In this document: piece after piece, positions 9,153 to 17,258 of the stretch | Layout of the letters: every line of letters begins with the position of its first letter | Position numbering within the stretch: the first letter of the stretch is position 1 | Source of the DNA: Vulcanimicrobiota bacterium | Lineage (GTDB): Bacteria > Vulcanimicrobiota > Vulcanimicrobiia > Vulcanimicrobiales > Vulcanimicrobiaceae | NCBI GenBank assembly: GCA_019235995.1 | Contig: JAFAJV010000028.1 | Coordinates: 1 to 64,000, forward strand | Direction of reading: 5' to 3' | Length of the DNA stretch: 64,000 bases | The notes under the pieces: generated by a model | Seen by the model: the letters and a program-made list of their open reading frames with translations, nothing else | What the model was told of the DNA's origin: nothing | Database searches by the model: none | Translations under genes and position numbers: made by a program

Positions 9153-9845
9153 TTGCAGACCGGCGCGGCCACGATCCTCTTGGATCTCGGCTGCGGGGCG
9201 CTCGGAAAGCTGCAGTTGGCGGCATCCATCGCCGACCTGGATGCGATCGTCGTCTCGCACATGCATGCCGATCATTTCTTCGACCTCGTGCCGCTGCGCT
9301 ATGGGCTGAAGTACGTTAGGAGGCTTTCGGAGCGGATGCCCCTCTGGCTGCCGAGAGGCGGGCGCGAGACGCTCGAGGGCCTGCGCAAGATCATCGGACG
9401 CGACGACAACGTCGACTTCTTCGAGGGCGTCTTCGCGATCCGCGAATACGACGCGGAGGAGGCGATCGCGATCGGCGACGTGCGCCTGACCTTCTGCGCC
9501 ACGCGGCACTACGTCGACGCTTTCTCGATTCGGGCCGATTGCAACGGCGCGAGCCTCACGTACTCGGCCGACACGGCGCCGTCTCCTGCAGTCGCGGAGC
9601 ACGCGCGCGAGAGCACCATCTTTCTCTGCGAGGCGTCGCTCGGGCTCGGAACCGAAGAGGGCGAGCGCGGTCATATGTCCGCGCGCGAGGCCGGCGAGAT
9701 GGCGCGACGCGCCGACGCCGGCCGGCTCGTGCTGACGCACTATCCCGCAGCCGCGGAGCCGGCGGCTCTCGTTGCCGCGGCAAGAGAAAACTTCTCCGGC
9801 CCGGTGGAATGCGCCGTCGACGGCCGCGAGCTGCCAGTCGAATAA
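9153..9845 (+). CDS. MBL-fold hydrolase (RNase Z-like superfamily), start codon unclear
   Basis: Metallo-beta-lactamase-fold hydrolase, at least 230 residues, with the metal motif SHMHADHFFD and a C-terminal LTHYP histidine. It could be a phosphodiesterase or lactonase; it lacks a clear RNase Z exosite. The first canonical start is TTG at 9153, but codons from 9084 upstream of it read RLRIVGSSPATPRPGSACSC, which is the family's usual first strand. No ATG, GTG or TTG occurs in frame between the stop at 8955 and 9153. The real N-terminus therefore probably begins upstream, perhaps at ATC 9096, overlapping or adjoining the end of bcp. Confidence 0.8.
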   Translation: MQTGAATILLDLGCGALGKLQLAASIADLDAIVVSHMHADHFFDLVPLRYGLKYVRRLSERMPLWLPRGGRETLEGLRKIIGRDDNVDFFEGVFAIREYDAEEAIAIGDVRLTFCATRHYVDAFSIRADCNGASLTYSADTAPSPAVAEHARESTIFLCEASLGLGTEEGERGHMSAREAGEMARRADAGRLVLTHYPAAAEPAALVAAARENFSGPVECAVDGRELPVE

Positions 9846-9853
9846 GAGGCGCT

Positions 9854-10384
9854 TTAGTTTTCCGTCTTTGGATTCGTGCGCGGAAGCGAGAATTGGATCA
9901 GCGCGTGACACGGCGCGAGGCCGCGGCTGATCACGGCGTAAGGCGTGACCTTGAGGCCGAGCTCGCGCAGCCTCCCCGCGGCGGCCATCAGGTCCGCCGC
10001 GCCGGAGACGACGTCCTCTAGGAGCAGCGCGTGCTGGCCGGCGACGTACGGTCCCTCCACGTAGTCGTTCGCGAATGCGCCATAGGCCTTGGGCTTCTTG
10101 CGCACCGCCAGCAGCGGCAGGCCCGACATCTGCGAGACCGCGGTCGCGATCACGACACCGCCGAGCTCGGTGCCCGCAATGACGTCGGGATTCAGCTCCG
10201 CGATCACGGGCGTGAAGAGCCGCGCGATTCGCCGCAGCACCTGCGGATCCGAGAAGAGGCTGAACTTGTCGATGTAATAGTCGCTGCGGGCACCACCCGC
10301 GAGCACGTAATCGCCGCGCGTCAGCGCGCGCTCTACGATGATCTTCCGCAGCCACGTGAGCTCGGGAAGGCTTATATGGTCCAC
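9854..10384 (-). CDS. pyrE: orotate phosphoribosyltransferase
   Basis: Transfers the ribose 5-phosphate of PRPP to orotate in pyrimidine synthesis; 176 residues. The YVLAGGARSDYYIDKFSLFSD segment, GTELGGVVIATAVSQ and the PRPP-binding motif HALLLEDVVSGAADL are visible. I chose GTG at 10384, which gives an N-terminus MDHISLPELTWLRKIIVER and overlaps the end of the upstream binding-protein gene by 13 bases; codons further upstream merely mirror that gene. It is the last gene of the minus-strand run starting with the PHP gene. The short length fits the bacterial PyrE subgroup that lacks an OMP decarboxylase partner. Confidence 0.9.
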   Translation of the reverse strand: MDHISLPELTWLRKIIVERALTRGDYVLAGGARSDYYIDKFSLFSDPQVLRRIARLFTPVIAELNPDVIAGTELGGVVIATAVSQMSGLPLLAVRKKPKAYGAFANDYVEGPYVAGQHALLLEDVVSGAADLMAAAGRLRELGLKVTPYAVISRGLAPCHALIQFSLPRTNPKTEN

Positions 10385-12006
10385 TGCCAGGCGTTCCAGG
10401 ACTCGACGACCGGATTGGGATCGAAGCCCTTGAAGTCTACGCTGATCGGTTCCATCTGTTTTAGCCAGTAGAGAAAGATCATCGGGTTGTCTTTGGAGAG
10501 AAGATCCTGGATCGCGAAGTACGCCGACTGCCGCGTCGGGCGATCGTAATGCGTCAGCGCGATCTCTTGCAGCCGTTGCATCTGCCGGCTGCAGTACCGC
10601 GAATAATTGTACCCGCCGGGCGGGACGTTCTCGCACATCAGCTGCGTGCTGTCCTCCGGGTCTATCCCCGCGTACCAACCCGCCGACGAGATGTCGAATT
10701 TACCGAGCTGCAGGATTCCGCCCATGCCGGCGGGCGCGAACAGCACGTCGCCCGGATAGTACTTGACCTCGGTGTCGATCCCGGCTTCCCTCAGCATCGC
10801 CTGCAACTCGACGCTCAAGCGCCGCCGCGTTGCATTGGAGTTGTTGGAAACTACGACGAGGGTGAGCCGCTGGTCGCCCTTGCGCATGATGCCGTCGGGT
10901 CCGGGAGCCCAGCCGGCCTCGCGCAGGAGCCGCCGCGCCATCGCGGGGTCGTGCGCGTACGAGCGCACCGAGGGATTGAACGCCCACATCCAATCCGGGA
11001 TGTCTTCCGTCGCGACTGTTTGGGTGTCGTACGTGAGCGTGCGAACGATTTCGTTCTTGTCCAGCGCGTATGCTATCGCAAGCCGCACGCGGGGGTCCTT
11101 CAGCACGGGGTGCGAGCAGTTTAGCTGGAGGCTCTCGTACCCGTTGACGTTGACCCAGACGATCTTCACCTCGGACGCCGACCGCAGCGCCTGATAGGTC
11201 TGCTGTGACGCCTGGAACATGTAGTCGATCGCGTGCGAACGCATGAGATTAACCGACGTTTCCTCGTCCGGGATGATCCTGACCTCGACCGAACTCAGAT
11301 CCGGTCTGCCCATGAAGAACTTGTCGTTGCGGCTCACGGTGATGTGGTCGCCTCGCGACCACTGCACGAACTTGAACGGCCCGTCGCTGACGACGGGGCG
11401 GCTGTTGAAGGGAATGTTGTTGATGTTCGGATATTGCGCGAGCACGTGTGCCGGTGCGAGCATGTACGGCTGATCGCTCTCGGCGAAGAACGTGTTCACG
11501 AACGCCGAGAACGGCCGCTTGAGATGTACGACAGCCGTCAGCGCGTTCGGCGTATCGATGTTGCGGATGAAGTCGTAGCCGTGGCGCGAGACGACGTTGT
11601 TGTCGGGGTTCATGATCGCTTGCCACGACCATTTCACGTCGGCGGAGGTGACGGGTACGCCATCCGTCCAGCGCGCGTCCCTGCGCAGGTGATAGGTGAT
11701 CGTCATGCCGTCGCGGCTGATCCCGCCGTTTTCGAGCGTCGGTACCGGGGAGGCCAGCATCGGCAACGGATCGCCTTTGGCGTCGGCCGTAACCAGCGGC
11801 TCGAACATCAGCCGATCGACGAAGACGTCGGTCGTGTTCGAGTTGAGCAGCGGATTGAGATTTTTCAGGTCCGACTGCACGGCGACCCGCAAAACGCCGG
11901 GATGCGTCCACGGATGCCGCCCGCCCGCGGTCTCGTTCCCAACCTTAGAGCACGCGGCTAGGGAGAATGCGATCAGGACAGCCCGAAAAAGCTGGACGCT
12001 TCTCAT
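10372..12006 (-). CDS. peptide/nickel-type ABC transporter substrate-binding lipoprotein (SBP_bac_5)
   Basis: Extracytoplasmic DppA/OppA-type binding protein of 544 residues. A signal peptide ends in the lipobox LAAC (Cys19), so the mature protein is lipid-anchored. Residues after the Cys read HPWTHPGVLRVAVQSDLKNL, a segment shared with the two binding proteins at 43.8-47.1 kb. The family hallmarks DGMTITYHLRRDARWTDGVP and LAIAYALDKNEIV are present. No permease or ATPase gene is adjacent. It lies between EF-G2 and pyrE in the same minus-strand unit, starting 42 bases after the EF-G2 stop. The ligand could be a peptide, an opine or a porphyrin; the sequence does not decide. Confidence 0.88.
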   Translation of the reverse strand: MRSVQLFRAVLIAFSLAACSKVGNETAGGRHPWTHPGVLRVAVQSDLKNLNPLLNSNTTDVFVDRLMFEPLVTADAKGDPLPMLASPVPTLENGGISRDGMTITYHLRRDARWTDGVPVTSADVKWSWQAIMNPDNNVVSRHGYDFIRNIDTPNALTAVVHLKRPFSAFVNTFFAESDQPYMLAPAHVLAQYPNINNIPFNSRPVVSDGPFKFVQWSRGDHITVSRNDKFFMGRPDLSSVEVRIIPDEETSVNLMRSHAIDYMFQASQQTYQALRSASEVKIVWVNVNGYESLQLNCSHPVLKDPRVRLAIAYALDKNEIVRTLTYDTQTVATEDIPDWMWAFNPSVRSYAHDPAMARRLLREAGWAPGPDGIMRKGDQRLTLVVVSNNSNATRRRLSVELQAMLREAGIDTEVKYYPGDVLFAPAGMGGILQLGKFDISSAGWYAGIDPEDSTQLMCENVPPGGYNYSRYCSRQMQRLQEIALTHYDRPTRQSAYFAIQDLLSKDNPMIFLYWLKQMEPISVDFKGFDPNPVVESWNAWQWTI

Positions 12007-12048
12007 CGCTACGTATTGCGCCCGCAGTGCCGCTTCGTTGCTGCCTAC

Positions 12049-14100
12049 TCAGACCGCGGCTTTGGGAGCGACGCGGTTGCCGGGAACCGGATCGTATCGC
12101 TCGTGCCGCCACGAGTAGGTGCCGAGCCCTTGGGTCCCCGTGCGCAGCTCGGTGATGTAGCGCGAGAGCTCGACGGCCGGGACGTATGCCTCGACGACGT
12201 CGAAGCCCGCCCGGTCGGCGGGATTCATGCCGAGAATCTGCCCGCGCTTGCCGGTGAGCTGCTGAATGACGGTGGACGTGTAGCCGGTCGGCACGATCAC
12301 CTGCACCAAAGCGATCGGCTCGAGCACGACGGGATTGCACTTCGGAAGCGCGTCGCGCACGCCCATGCCCGCGGCGGTCTTGAAGGACTGCTCGCTGGAG
12401 TCCACGTCGTGATACTGGCCGTCGAAGAGCGTGACATGAACGTCGGTCACGGGGTAGCCGCTCGGACCGTGGGCGAGCGCTTCGCGCACGCCCTTCTCAA
12501 CGGCGGGAATGAACTGCCGCGGCACGACGCCGCCGACGATCTTCTCGTCGAAGCTCACGCCCGAGCCGCGTTCGCGCGGCTCGAAGCGCAGCCAGACGTC
12601 GCCGAACTGGCCGTGTCCGCCCGTCTGATGCTTGTAACGCGAATGAACCTCCGTACCGCCCGTGATGGTCTCCTGATACGGAATCGTCGGCGCCGCGGTC
12701 GCGACCTCGACCTTATATTTGCGAGCGAGCCGCTCGACGGCGATGGCGACATGCTGCTCGCCGCTGCCGAGCAGAAGCAGCTCGTGCGTCACGTCTGCGC
12801 GCTCGAGCCGGAGCGCCGGATCTTCGTCCACGATGCGCGCGAGCATCTGCGAGATCTTCGCCTCGTCGATTCGCTCCTTGGGTTTGATCGCGACGGCGAA
12901 GACCGGCTCGGCGACGGGAACCCGCGGCAAGAGCACCTTGTGCCCGTTCGACGTCAGCGTGTCGCCGGTCGCGACGGAATCGAGACGCGCGAACGCGACG
13001 ATCGAGCCGGGACCGGCCTCCGGGATCGGTTCCTGCTTCTTGCCTTGCAGACGATAGAGCCCCCCGAGGCGCACCTTCTCCTCCTGTCGGCCGACGTTCG
13101 CGAGCGTAGCATCGGCCTTGACGGTGCCGGAGATGACGCGCGCAATCGACAGCTTTCCGCTTTGCGGATGGATAGCCGTCTTGATGATGCGCGCAATCGC
13201 GGGCGCCGCCGGATCCGGAGCGATTGGACGGCCCTCGGCGTCCGGAAGCGGTGCGTCGGCGGGCGATGGAAACCAATGCTCGATTGCGCGGACGAGCGCG
13301 TCGACGCCCGCGCCCGATATTCCGGCGGCGACGAGCACCGGAATCACCTGATCGTGCGCGCACTCGCTGCAAAGGTCGCGATCGATCTCGTCGAGCGGAG
13401 GCTCGACGCCCTCGAGGAGCTCCTCCATGAGGTGATCGTCGAAGTCCGCCATGGCTTCCAGCAGCTCGACGTGCTTGCGCCCCGCGAGCTCGCGCAGCTC
13501 CGCCGGTATCTCTCCCTCGCCCGCTTCGAACCGGAATGCCTTCATGCGCGCGAGGTCGACGAATCCCGAAAAATGCTCCGCGCTTCCCAACGGCCACTGT
13601 TCCGCCACGACGTGACGGCCGTACGCTTCCTGCAAGGCCGCGAGCGTTGCCGCGAAGTCGGCTCCGGGGCGGTCCATCTTGTTGACGATGAAGACGTGCG
13701 GCATATGCGTCGCTTCGAGGTGATTGACGATGGCCTGCGTCTGCACGACGCGAGCGGGGTCGGCCTCGACGACGATCACGGCGGCGTCGACGCCCGCCAG
13801 CGCCTGTTTGGTCTCTTCGAAGAAATCGATGAAGCCGGGCGTGTCGACTATCGTGATGTCGACGTCGTGGGCCGTCGTGTGTGCGAAGCCAACGGTGGTC
13901 GATTGAAGATGCGCGGCATCCTCGGGCTCGTGATCCGTTACGGTCGTGCCGTCGGCGATTGATCCGCGCCGCCCGATGGCACCCGTGTGGGCGAGAATCG
14001 CCTCGACCAGCGTGGTCTTGCCCGTGTGGTGGGGTCCGACGAATGCGACATTCCTAAGGCGCACAATATCCGCCAATGCCTTGCTCCTCCCTCGACTCAA
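12049..14100 (-). CDS. elongation factor G-like GTPase (EF-G2/FusA2 class)
   Basis: Translational GTPase paralogue, 683 residues with the five-domain EF-G layout. The P-loop is GPHHTGKTTL (residues about 21-30) instead of GHVDHGKTTL, and the switch I consensus RGITI is absent, replaced by a TTVTDHEPEDAAHLQSTT region like that of mycobacterial FusA2. The G3 DTPGFIDF and G4 NKMD motifs are intact, so GTP binding is expected. Domain IV contains a HSRYKHQTGGHGQFGDV segment typical of EF-G. It is therefore probably an auxiliary EF-G rather than the housekeeping one, which is not in the window. It starts 3 bases after the PHP gene stop, so the two are co-translated. Confidence 0.88.
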   Translation of the reverse strand: MSRGRSKALADIVRLRNVAFVGPHHTGKTTLVEAILAHTGAIGRRGSIADGTTVTDHEPEDAAHLQSTTVGFAHTTAHDVDITIVDTPGFIDFFEETKQALAGVDAAVIVVEADPARVVQTQAIVNHLEATHMPHVFIVNKMDRPGADFAATLAALQEAYGRHVVAEQWPLGSAEHFSGFVDLARMKAFRFEAGEGEIPAELRELAGRKHVELLEAMADFDDHLMEELLEGVEPPLDEIDRDLCSECAHDQVIPVLVAAGISGAGVDALVRAIEHWFPSPADAPLPDAEGRPIAPDPAAPAIARIIKTAIHPQSGKLSIARVISGTVKADATLANVGRQEEKVRLGGLYRLQGKKQEPIPEAGPGSIVAFARLDSVATGDTLTSNGHKVLLPRVPVAEPVFAVAIKPKERIDEAKISQMLARIVDEDPALRLERADVTHELLLLGSGEQHVAIAVERLARKYKVEVATAAPTIPYQETITGGTEVHSRYKHQTGGHGQFGDVWLRFEPRERGSGVSFDEKIVGGVVPRQFIPAVEKGVREALAHGPSGYPVTDVHVTLFDGQYHDVDSSEQSFKTAAGMGVRDALPKCNPVVLEPIALVQVIVPTGYTSTVIQQLTGKRGQILGMNPADRAGFDVVEAYVPAVELSRYITELRTGTQGLGTYSWRHERYDPVPGNRVAPKAAV

Positions 14101-14103
14101 TCG

Positions 14104-15639
14104 TTAGCGGCGCTTTGCCGCGGTTTTCTTCTTCTTCGCGGCCTTCTTCGCGTGACCGGTCAAAAGGCGCTTCGGCTTTGGCTTCGCCGGGCGCCGCGGC
14201 ACCGGCTTCTTGGCCGCCGCCTTCTTGCCGGGCAGTCGCTTTGCAGCGGTTTTGCGCGCGGTCGGCCGGCTCGTGGTTTTCTTCTTGCTCCCGCGGACCG
14301 GCGAGACTTTCTTGCGCTGTGCCGTGGCCGGTTTCGAGACCCGCTTTGAGGTCTTCTTGGGGGGCCTGGCGGCCGGGCGATTCTTGCGGCTCGACGCGGC
14401 GCTCGTGGCATTCTTCTTGGGCACCGCCCGTTTGCCGGTACGTGCGGCCTTGGCTTTGGACGCCGACGACGAGGACTCCGCGGAGCGCCGCGACGTGCTC
14501 GGCGTCGAGGAGGCGGCGGCGCGTTTCTTCGGGCCGGCGTCGCGCATCGTGCGACCCTCGCGCCGCCCCGTGACGCCTTCCGCATCCTCGGGCAGCCCGA
14601 GCTCGGCACGGCTGTAGCCGGTGATGCTGCTGCCCGGCGCGATCGGCTGTCGGCGTGCCAACGCCTCCGCTTCGAGGTGTTCTCGCGTGGCGCGCAGCGC
14701 CACGCGCGCCAGCCGGCCGCCCACTGGAAACACGACCTCGTTGATCTTCGCATCGTCGAGCAGCTTGAGCACGGCCTCGAACGCGTTGCCTTGGTCTCGA
14801 GGGCTGTGCGCATCCGACCCGACGGCGATTCCGACCCCGCGCGCCTTCGCCTTTCGAATGAGGCGGGCGTTCGCATCGAGATACTTTTTCTTGCGGTCTT
14901 CGGGGCTGTCGCGATACAGGAACCGCGTGTTGATCTCGACCGCCAGCCCTCGGCGGTGCGCGACGTCGAGCATGCGATCTTCGTACTCTTCGAGCTTCTT
15001 CGCAGCCGGCCAGCGGCCGAGCGTGGCGGGGGCGTAGAAATGCCCGATGACATGCGAGGGGAGCTTCTCGAGGTCGTCGACGAGCTTTGCGATGTACAGC
15101 TCCCAGAGCTGATCGGTGTTCACGACCTCGTAGAGCTCCGCGAACTCCTCGTTGTCGAACGGCCAGAGCCACTCGGCTCCCTTCTCTGGATGCTGGATCG
15201 GAACGAAGTGCACCGACCGGATGATGCCGTCGGGTCGCATCGCGTCGATGATGTTCTGCGCATCGGGGCGCGCGCGCGGGTCGTTGTCCATCTCCGCCCC
15301 GATGGAGAAGCGCATGCCGCGCCGCAGACCCTCGGATACGAGAGCGGCGTGCGCGACGTCGACGCCGGCCGTCTCGGCCGCGCCGAGCAGATCTCCGGCC
15401 TGGGCGAGCTTCAGCGCGCGGCGGACCGTGTTGACGGCGCCCGGGTCCTCGAACGTCAAGTAGTTTGCGTGATCCGCGACCATCATGAACCGCGGAGAGA
15501 ACCGGCGACACGCGTGATAAAACCAGAGGAAGAGCATTCGCGCCGAGTAGGCGATGGGGCGCTCCTCGGTGTAGGGCCGATGCTCACCCTTGGCATGTCC
15601 GTGAATGTCCGGAATGGCCGCCATCCGAGGATCGCTCAT
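14104..15639 (-). CDS. PHP-domain phosphoesterase with histone-H1-like basic tail
   Basis: A 511-residue protein. Residues 1 to about 370 form a PHP metal-dependent phosphoesterase: HxH at 13-15 (DIHGHAKGEH), VADHANYL, GAEMDNDP, AVEINTRF and the final VGSDAHSPRDQG motif. Residues about 371-511 (bases 14107-14529) are a low-complexity Lys/Arg/Ala/Pro/Ser tail with almost no acidic residues and KKAAAKKPVPRR-type repeats like bacterial histone H1 homologues, so binding to DNA or RNA is expected. I chose the ATG at 15639; the GTG at 15681 would add 14 codons that lie inside an inverted repeat. EF-G2 follows after 3 bases. The substrate is unknown; PHP relatives include histidinol phosphatase, nucleases and polymerase exonucleases. 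Confidence 0.82.
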   Translation of the reverse strand: MSDPRMAAIPDIHGHAKGEHRPYTEERPIAYSARMLFLWFYHACRRFSPRFMMVADHANYLTFEDPGAVNTVRRALKLAQAGDLLGAAETAGVDVAHAALVSEGLRRGMRFSIGAEMDNDPRARPDAQNIIDAMRPDGIIRSVHFVPIQHPEKGAEWLWPFDNEEFAELYEVVNTDQLWELYIAKLVDDLEKLPSHVIGHFYAPATLGRWPAAKKLEEYEDRMLDVAHRRGLAVEINTRFLYRDSPEDRKKKYLDANARLIRKAKARGVGIAVGSDAHSPRDQGNAFEAVLKLLDDAKINEVVFPVGGRLARVALRATREHLEAEALARRQPIAPGSSITGYSRAELGLPEDAEGVTGRREGRTMRDAGPKKRAAASSTPSTSRRSAESSSSASKAKAARTGKRAVPKKNATSAASSRKNRPAARPPKKTSKRVSKPATAQRKKVSPVRGSKKKTTSRPTARKTAAKRLPGKKAAAKKPVPRRPAKPKPKRLLTGHAKKAAKKKKTAAKRR

Positions 15640-15642
15640 TGA

Positions 15643-15847
15643 GGAACCCGTTGGGTTATGGTCATGCGCGCTGTTGGGCACGCCGCGGCGGTAGGCGCCG
15701 TGTCAAACCCGAAGGGCTGAGGTAGATCTCGGATGATTTTCTTGTCGCTCGGTCGGTCACAGAGCTCTGCTGTGCTCCCTCCCTCGCTCCTAAAATTCAT
15801 CCGAAATCTACCTCAGCATCGCACATGAGCATAACCCGACAGGCTCC
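15643..15847. repeat. nested inverted-repeat element between PHP and alkyltransferase genes
   Basis: This stretch holds no gene and contains two nested inverted repeats. The inner pair is 15716-15740 (starting gctgaggtagat) and 15792-15817 (ending atctacctcagc), with only two or three differences over about 25 bases. The outer pair is 15643-15673 and 15817-15847, sharing gggttatg and tcatg blocks with about 25 of 31 bases matching. The loop contains a further short palindrome (cacaga...). It could fold into a long RNA hairpin that ends the sigma/anti-sigma transcript, or be a small miniature element with terminal inverted repeats. No second copy was seen in the window. Confidence 0.6.
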
Positions 15848-15871
15848 TTCAGGAGTGGCTAAGGTTGGCGT

Positions 15872-16603
15872 CTAACGCCGGTAGCCCTCCATTTCGAGAA
15901 GACGGGCCTTCATCTCGATGCCGTAATAATAGTTGTGCAGTTCGCCGGACGAATCCACGACGCGATGGCACGGAAAGAGCAGCGGCAGGGGATTGCGCGC
16001 CATCACGCGCCCGACGGCACGCGCCGCCCGCGGCCGTCCGATCTGCGTGGCGACCCACGCGTACGAACGCACCTCACCCGGGGGGATGCGCGCCGCGGCG
16101 CGCAGCACCGCCTGTTCGAACGGCGTGAGAGCGCTGATGTCCACGATCGCGTCGTCGATTGTCCACGTGCTGAAGAATTTCTCGAGGGCCACAACGAGCC
16201 AAAGCGGCGCGTCGCCGGGAACGACCTCGCGGCGCAGTCGCCTCCCGGCGCGCGCGATCACCTCGTCGAGCGGCTCTCCGGTGTCAAGGCTGACATAGGC
16301 GATCCTATGGTGCTTAAAGCCTACGAAGACTCGCCCGAGCGGCGTCGCGACGGCGGACAGGACGATCGGCGAGTGCCCCTTGCCCTTGAGCGCGGCAATG
16401 TGCTGGATGACCTTCTTCGCCAAGTCGCAGGACGGTTCTGGGCGCGGCAGACAGGAGAGACAATACGCCACGCCCTCGTACTGTTCGTACATGTCCTGGC
16501 AAGAGGGGCAGGCGCGCAAGTGCACGTGGACGGTTTCCTTGAGCGAGGCCTGACACTCGCCGCGGAGCTCGTCCCAGAGCGCCTCGACGTCACGACAACG
16601 CAT
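15872..16603 (-). CDS. zinc-finger anti-sigma domain fused to O6-alkylguanine-DNA alkyltransferase
   Basis: A 243-residue fusion. Residues 1-44 form an anti-sigma zinc finger with ligands spaced as Cys3, His28, Cys32 and Cys35 (HVHLRACPSC), the ZAS pattern. After a linker with further cysteines (48, 51, 59), residues 78-243 are an Ogt/MGMT suicide alkyltransferase: the Arg finger in RAVGR (195-199), Asn204 in RNP, acceptor Cys212 in PCHRV and Glu239 in LEMEG are all conserved, so repair activity is expected. I chose ATG 16603; AAGGAG lies 9 bases upstream inside the sigma gene, and the 14-base overlap couples its translation to the sigma factor. Likely role: holds the ECF sigma factor inactive and senses DNA alkylation. 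The coupling of repair to sigma release is inference. Confidence 0.88.
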   Translation of the reverse strand: MRCRDVEALWDELRGECQASLKETVHVHLRACPSCQDMYEQYEGVAYCLSCLPRPEPSCDLAKKVIQHIAALKGKGHSPIVLSAVATPLGRVFVGFKHHRIAYVSLDTGEPLDEVIARAGRRLRREVVPGDAPLWLVVALEKFFSTWTIDDAIVDISALTPFEQAVLRAAARIPPGEVRSYAWVATQIGRPRAARAVGRVMARNPLPLLFPCHRVVDSSGELHNYYYGIEMKARLLEMEGYRR

Positions 16604-17258
16604 GCATGGGGACTCCTTCGGGAGAAAATCGTCCGATCTGCGGTCCGAGGATACGCCGTAATATGCGCACCGCCCGATGGACGTGGGATTTGACCGTGCC
16701 GATCGGCTGATGAAGAATCTCGGCGATTTCGGGGTGGCTGCGGCCCTCGATGAATCGGAGCGTCGCGGCCGCGCGAAGGTGCATCGGCAGCTGCAGGAGC
16801 GCGCGCTCCACCAGGGCGATCTCGGTGTTTTGCTCGACGATCGCCTCGGGCTGCGGCGGCCCCTCGTTGGATTCGCGTAGAATGGCGTCCGGGTCGGCCA
16901 GCGCGTCGAGCGCGACATTCGTCGGGCGCTTGCCCCGGAGCCGGTTGCGCGTCACATTTAGCGTGATCGTGTAGAGCCAAGGCTGCAAGCGCAGGTCCGC
17001 CCGTTGTTCCGGCGACATCTTTCCGAGAGCGCGATACGCACGCACGAAAGCGTCCTGAACGATCTCTTCGGCGTCCTCGCGGTTCCCCGTCATGCGCAGG
17101 GCGAAACCGTACAGCCGCCGCTGATAGTCGTCCACGATGGCCTCGAAGTTTGCAGGAGTCGGAGCGCCGTCGCCGCGGGTGTGAGACCGGGCGGGCCGCT
17201 CCGGCGTTCTGGCTGATGGCACGTAAACTCCCGTAAGGAGTGGTGCGAGCGCGCTCAT
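16590..17258 (-). CDS. ECF-type RNA polymerase sigma factor
   Basis: Alternative sigma factor of 222 residues containing only regions 2 and 4. Region 2 spans about residues 38-110 (YGFALRMTGNREDAEEIVQDAF and RLQPWLYTITLNVTRNRLR), and region 4 spans about 150-205 with the helix-turn-helix GRSHPEIAEILHQPIGTVKSH. The first 35 residues are poorly conserved, so a later start is possible. The gene overlaps the zinc-finger alkyltransferase by 14 bases, the usual arrangement of an ECF sigma factor and its anti-sigma partner. Upstream I found a GTGAAAC sequence near 17294-17300 (minus strand) but no convincing -10 partner, so autoregulation is plausible but not shown. Confidence 0.9.
   Translation of the reverse strand: MSALAPLLTGVYVPSARTPERPARSHTRGDGAPTPANFEAIVDDYQRRLYGFALRMTGNREDAEEIVQDAFVRAYRALGKMSPEQRADLRLQPWLYTITLNVTRNRLRGKRPTNVALDALADPDAILRESNEGPPQPEAIVEQNTEIALVERALLQLPMHLRAAATLRFIEGRSHPEIAEILHQPIGTVKSHVHRAVRILRRILGPQIGRFSPEGVPMHALS

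Noticed and set aside
12016-13962. A 648-codon plus-strand open frame opposite EF-G2
   Set aside because: It lies wholly antisense to a clear EF-G homologue and its translation is Arg/Asp/Val-rich without motifs; long antisense frames are expected at this GC content.
15640-15681. Longer PHP protein starting at GTG 15681
   Set aside because: The extra 14 codons fall in the outer arm of the inverted repeat and add no recognisable protein; ATG 15639 is preferred.
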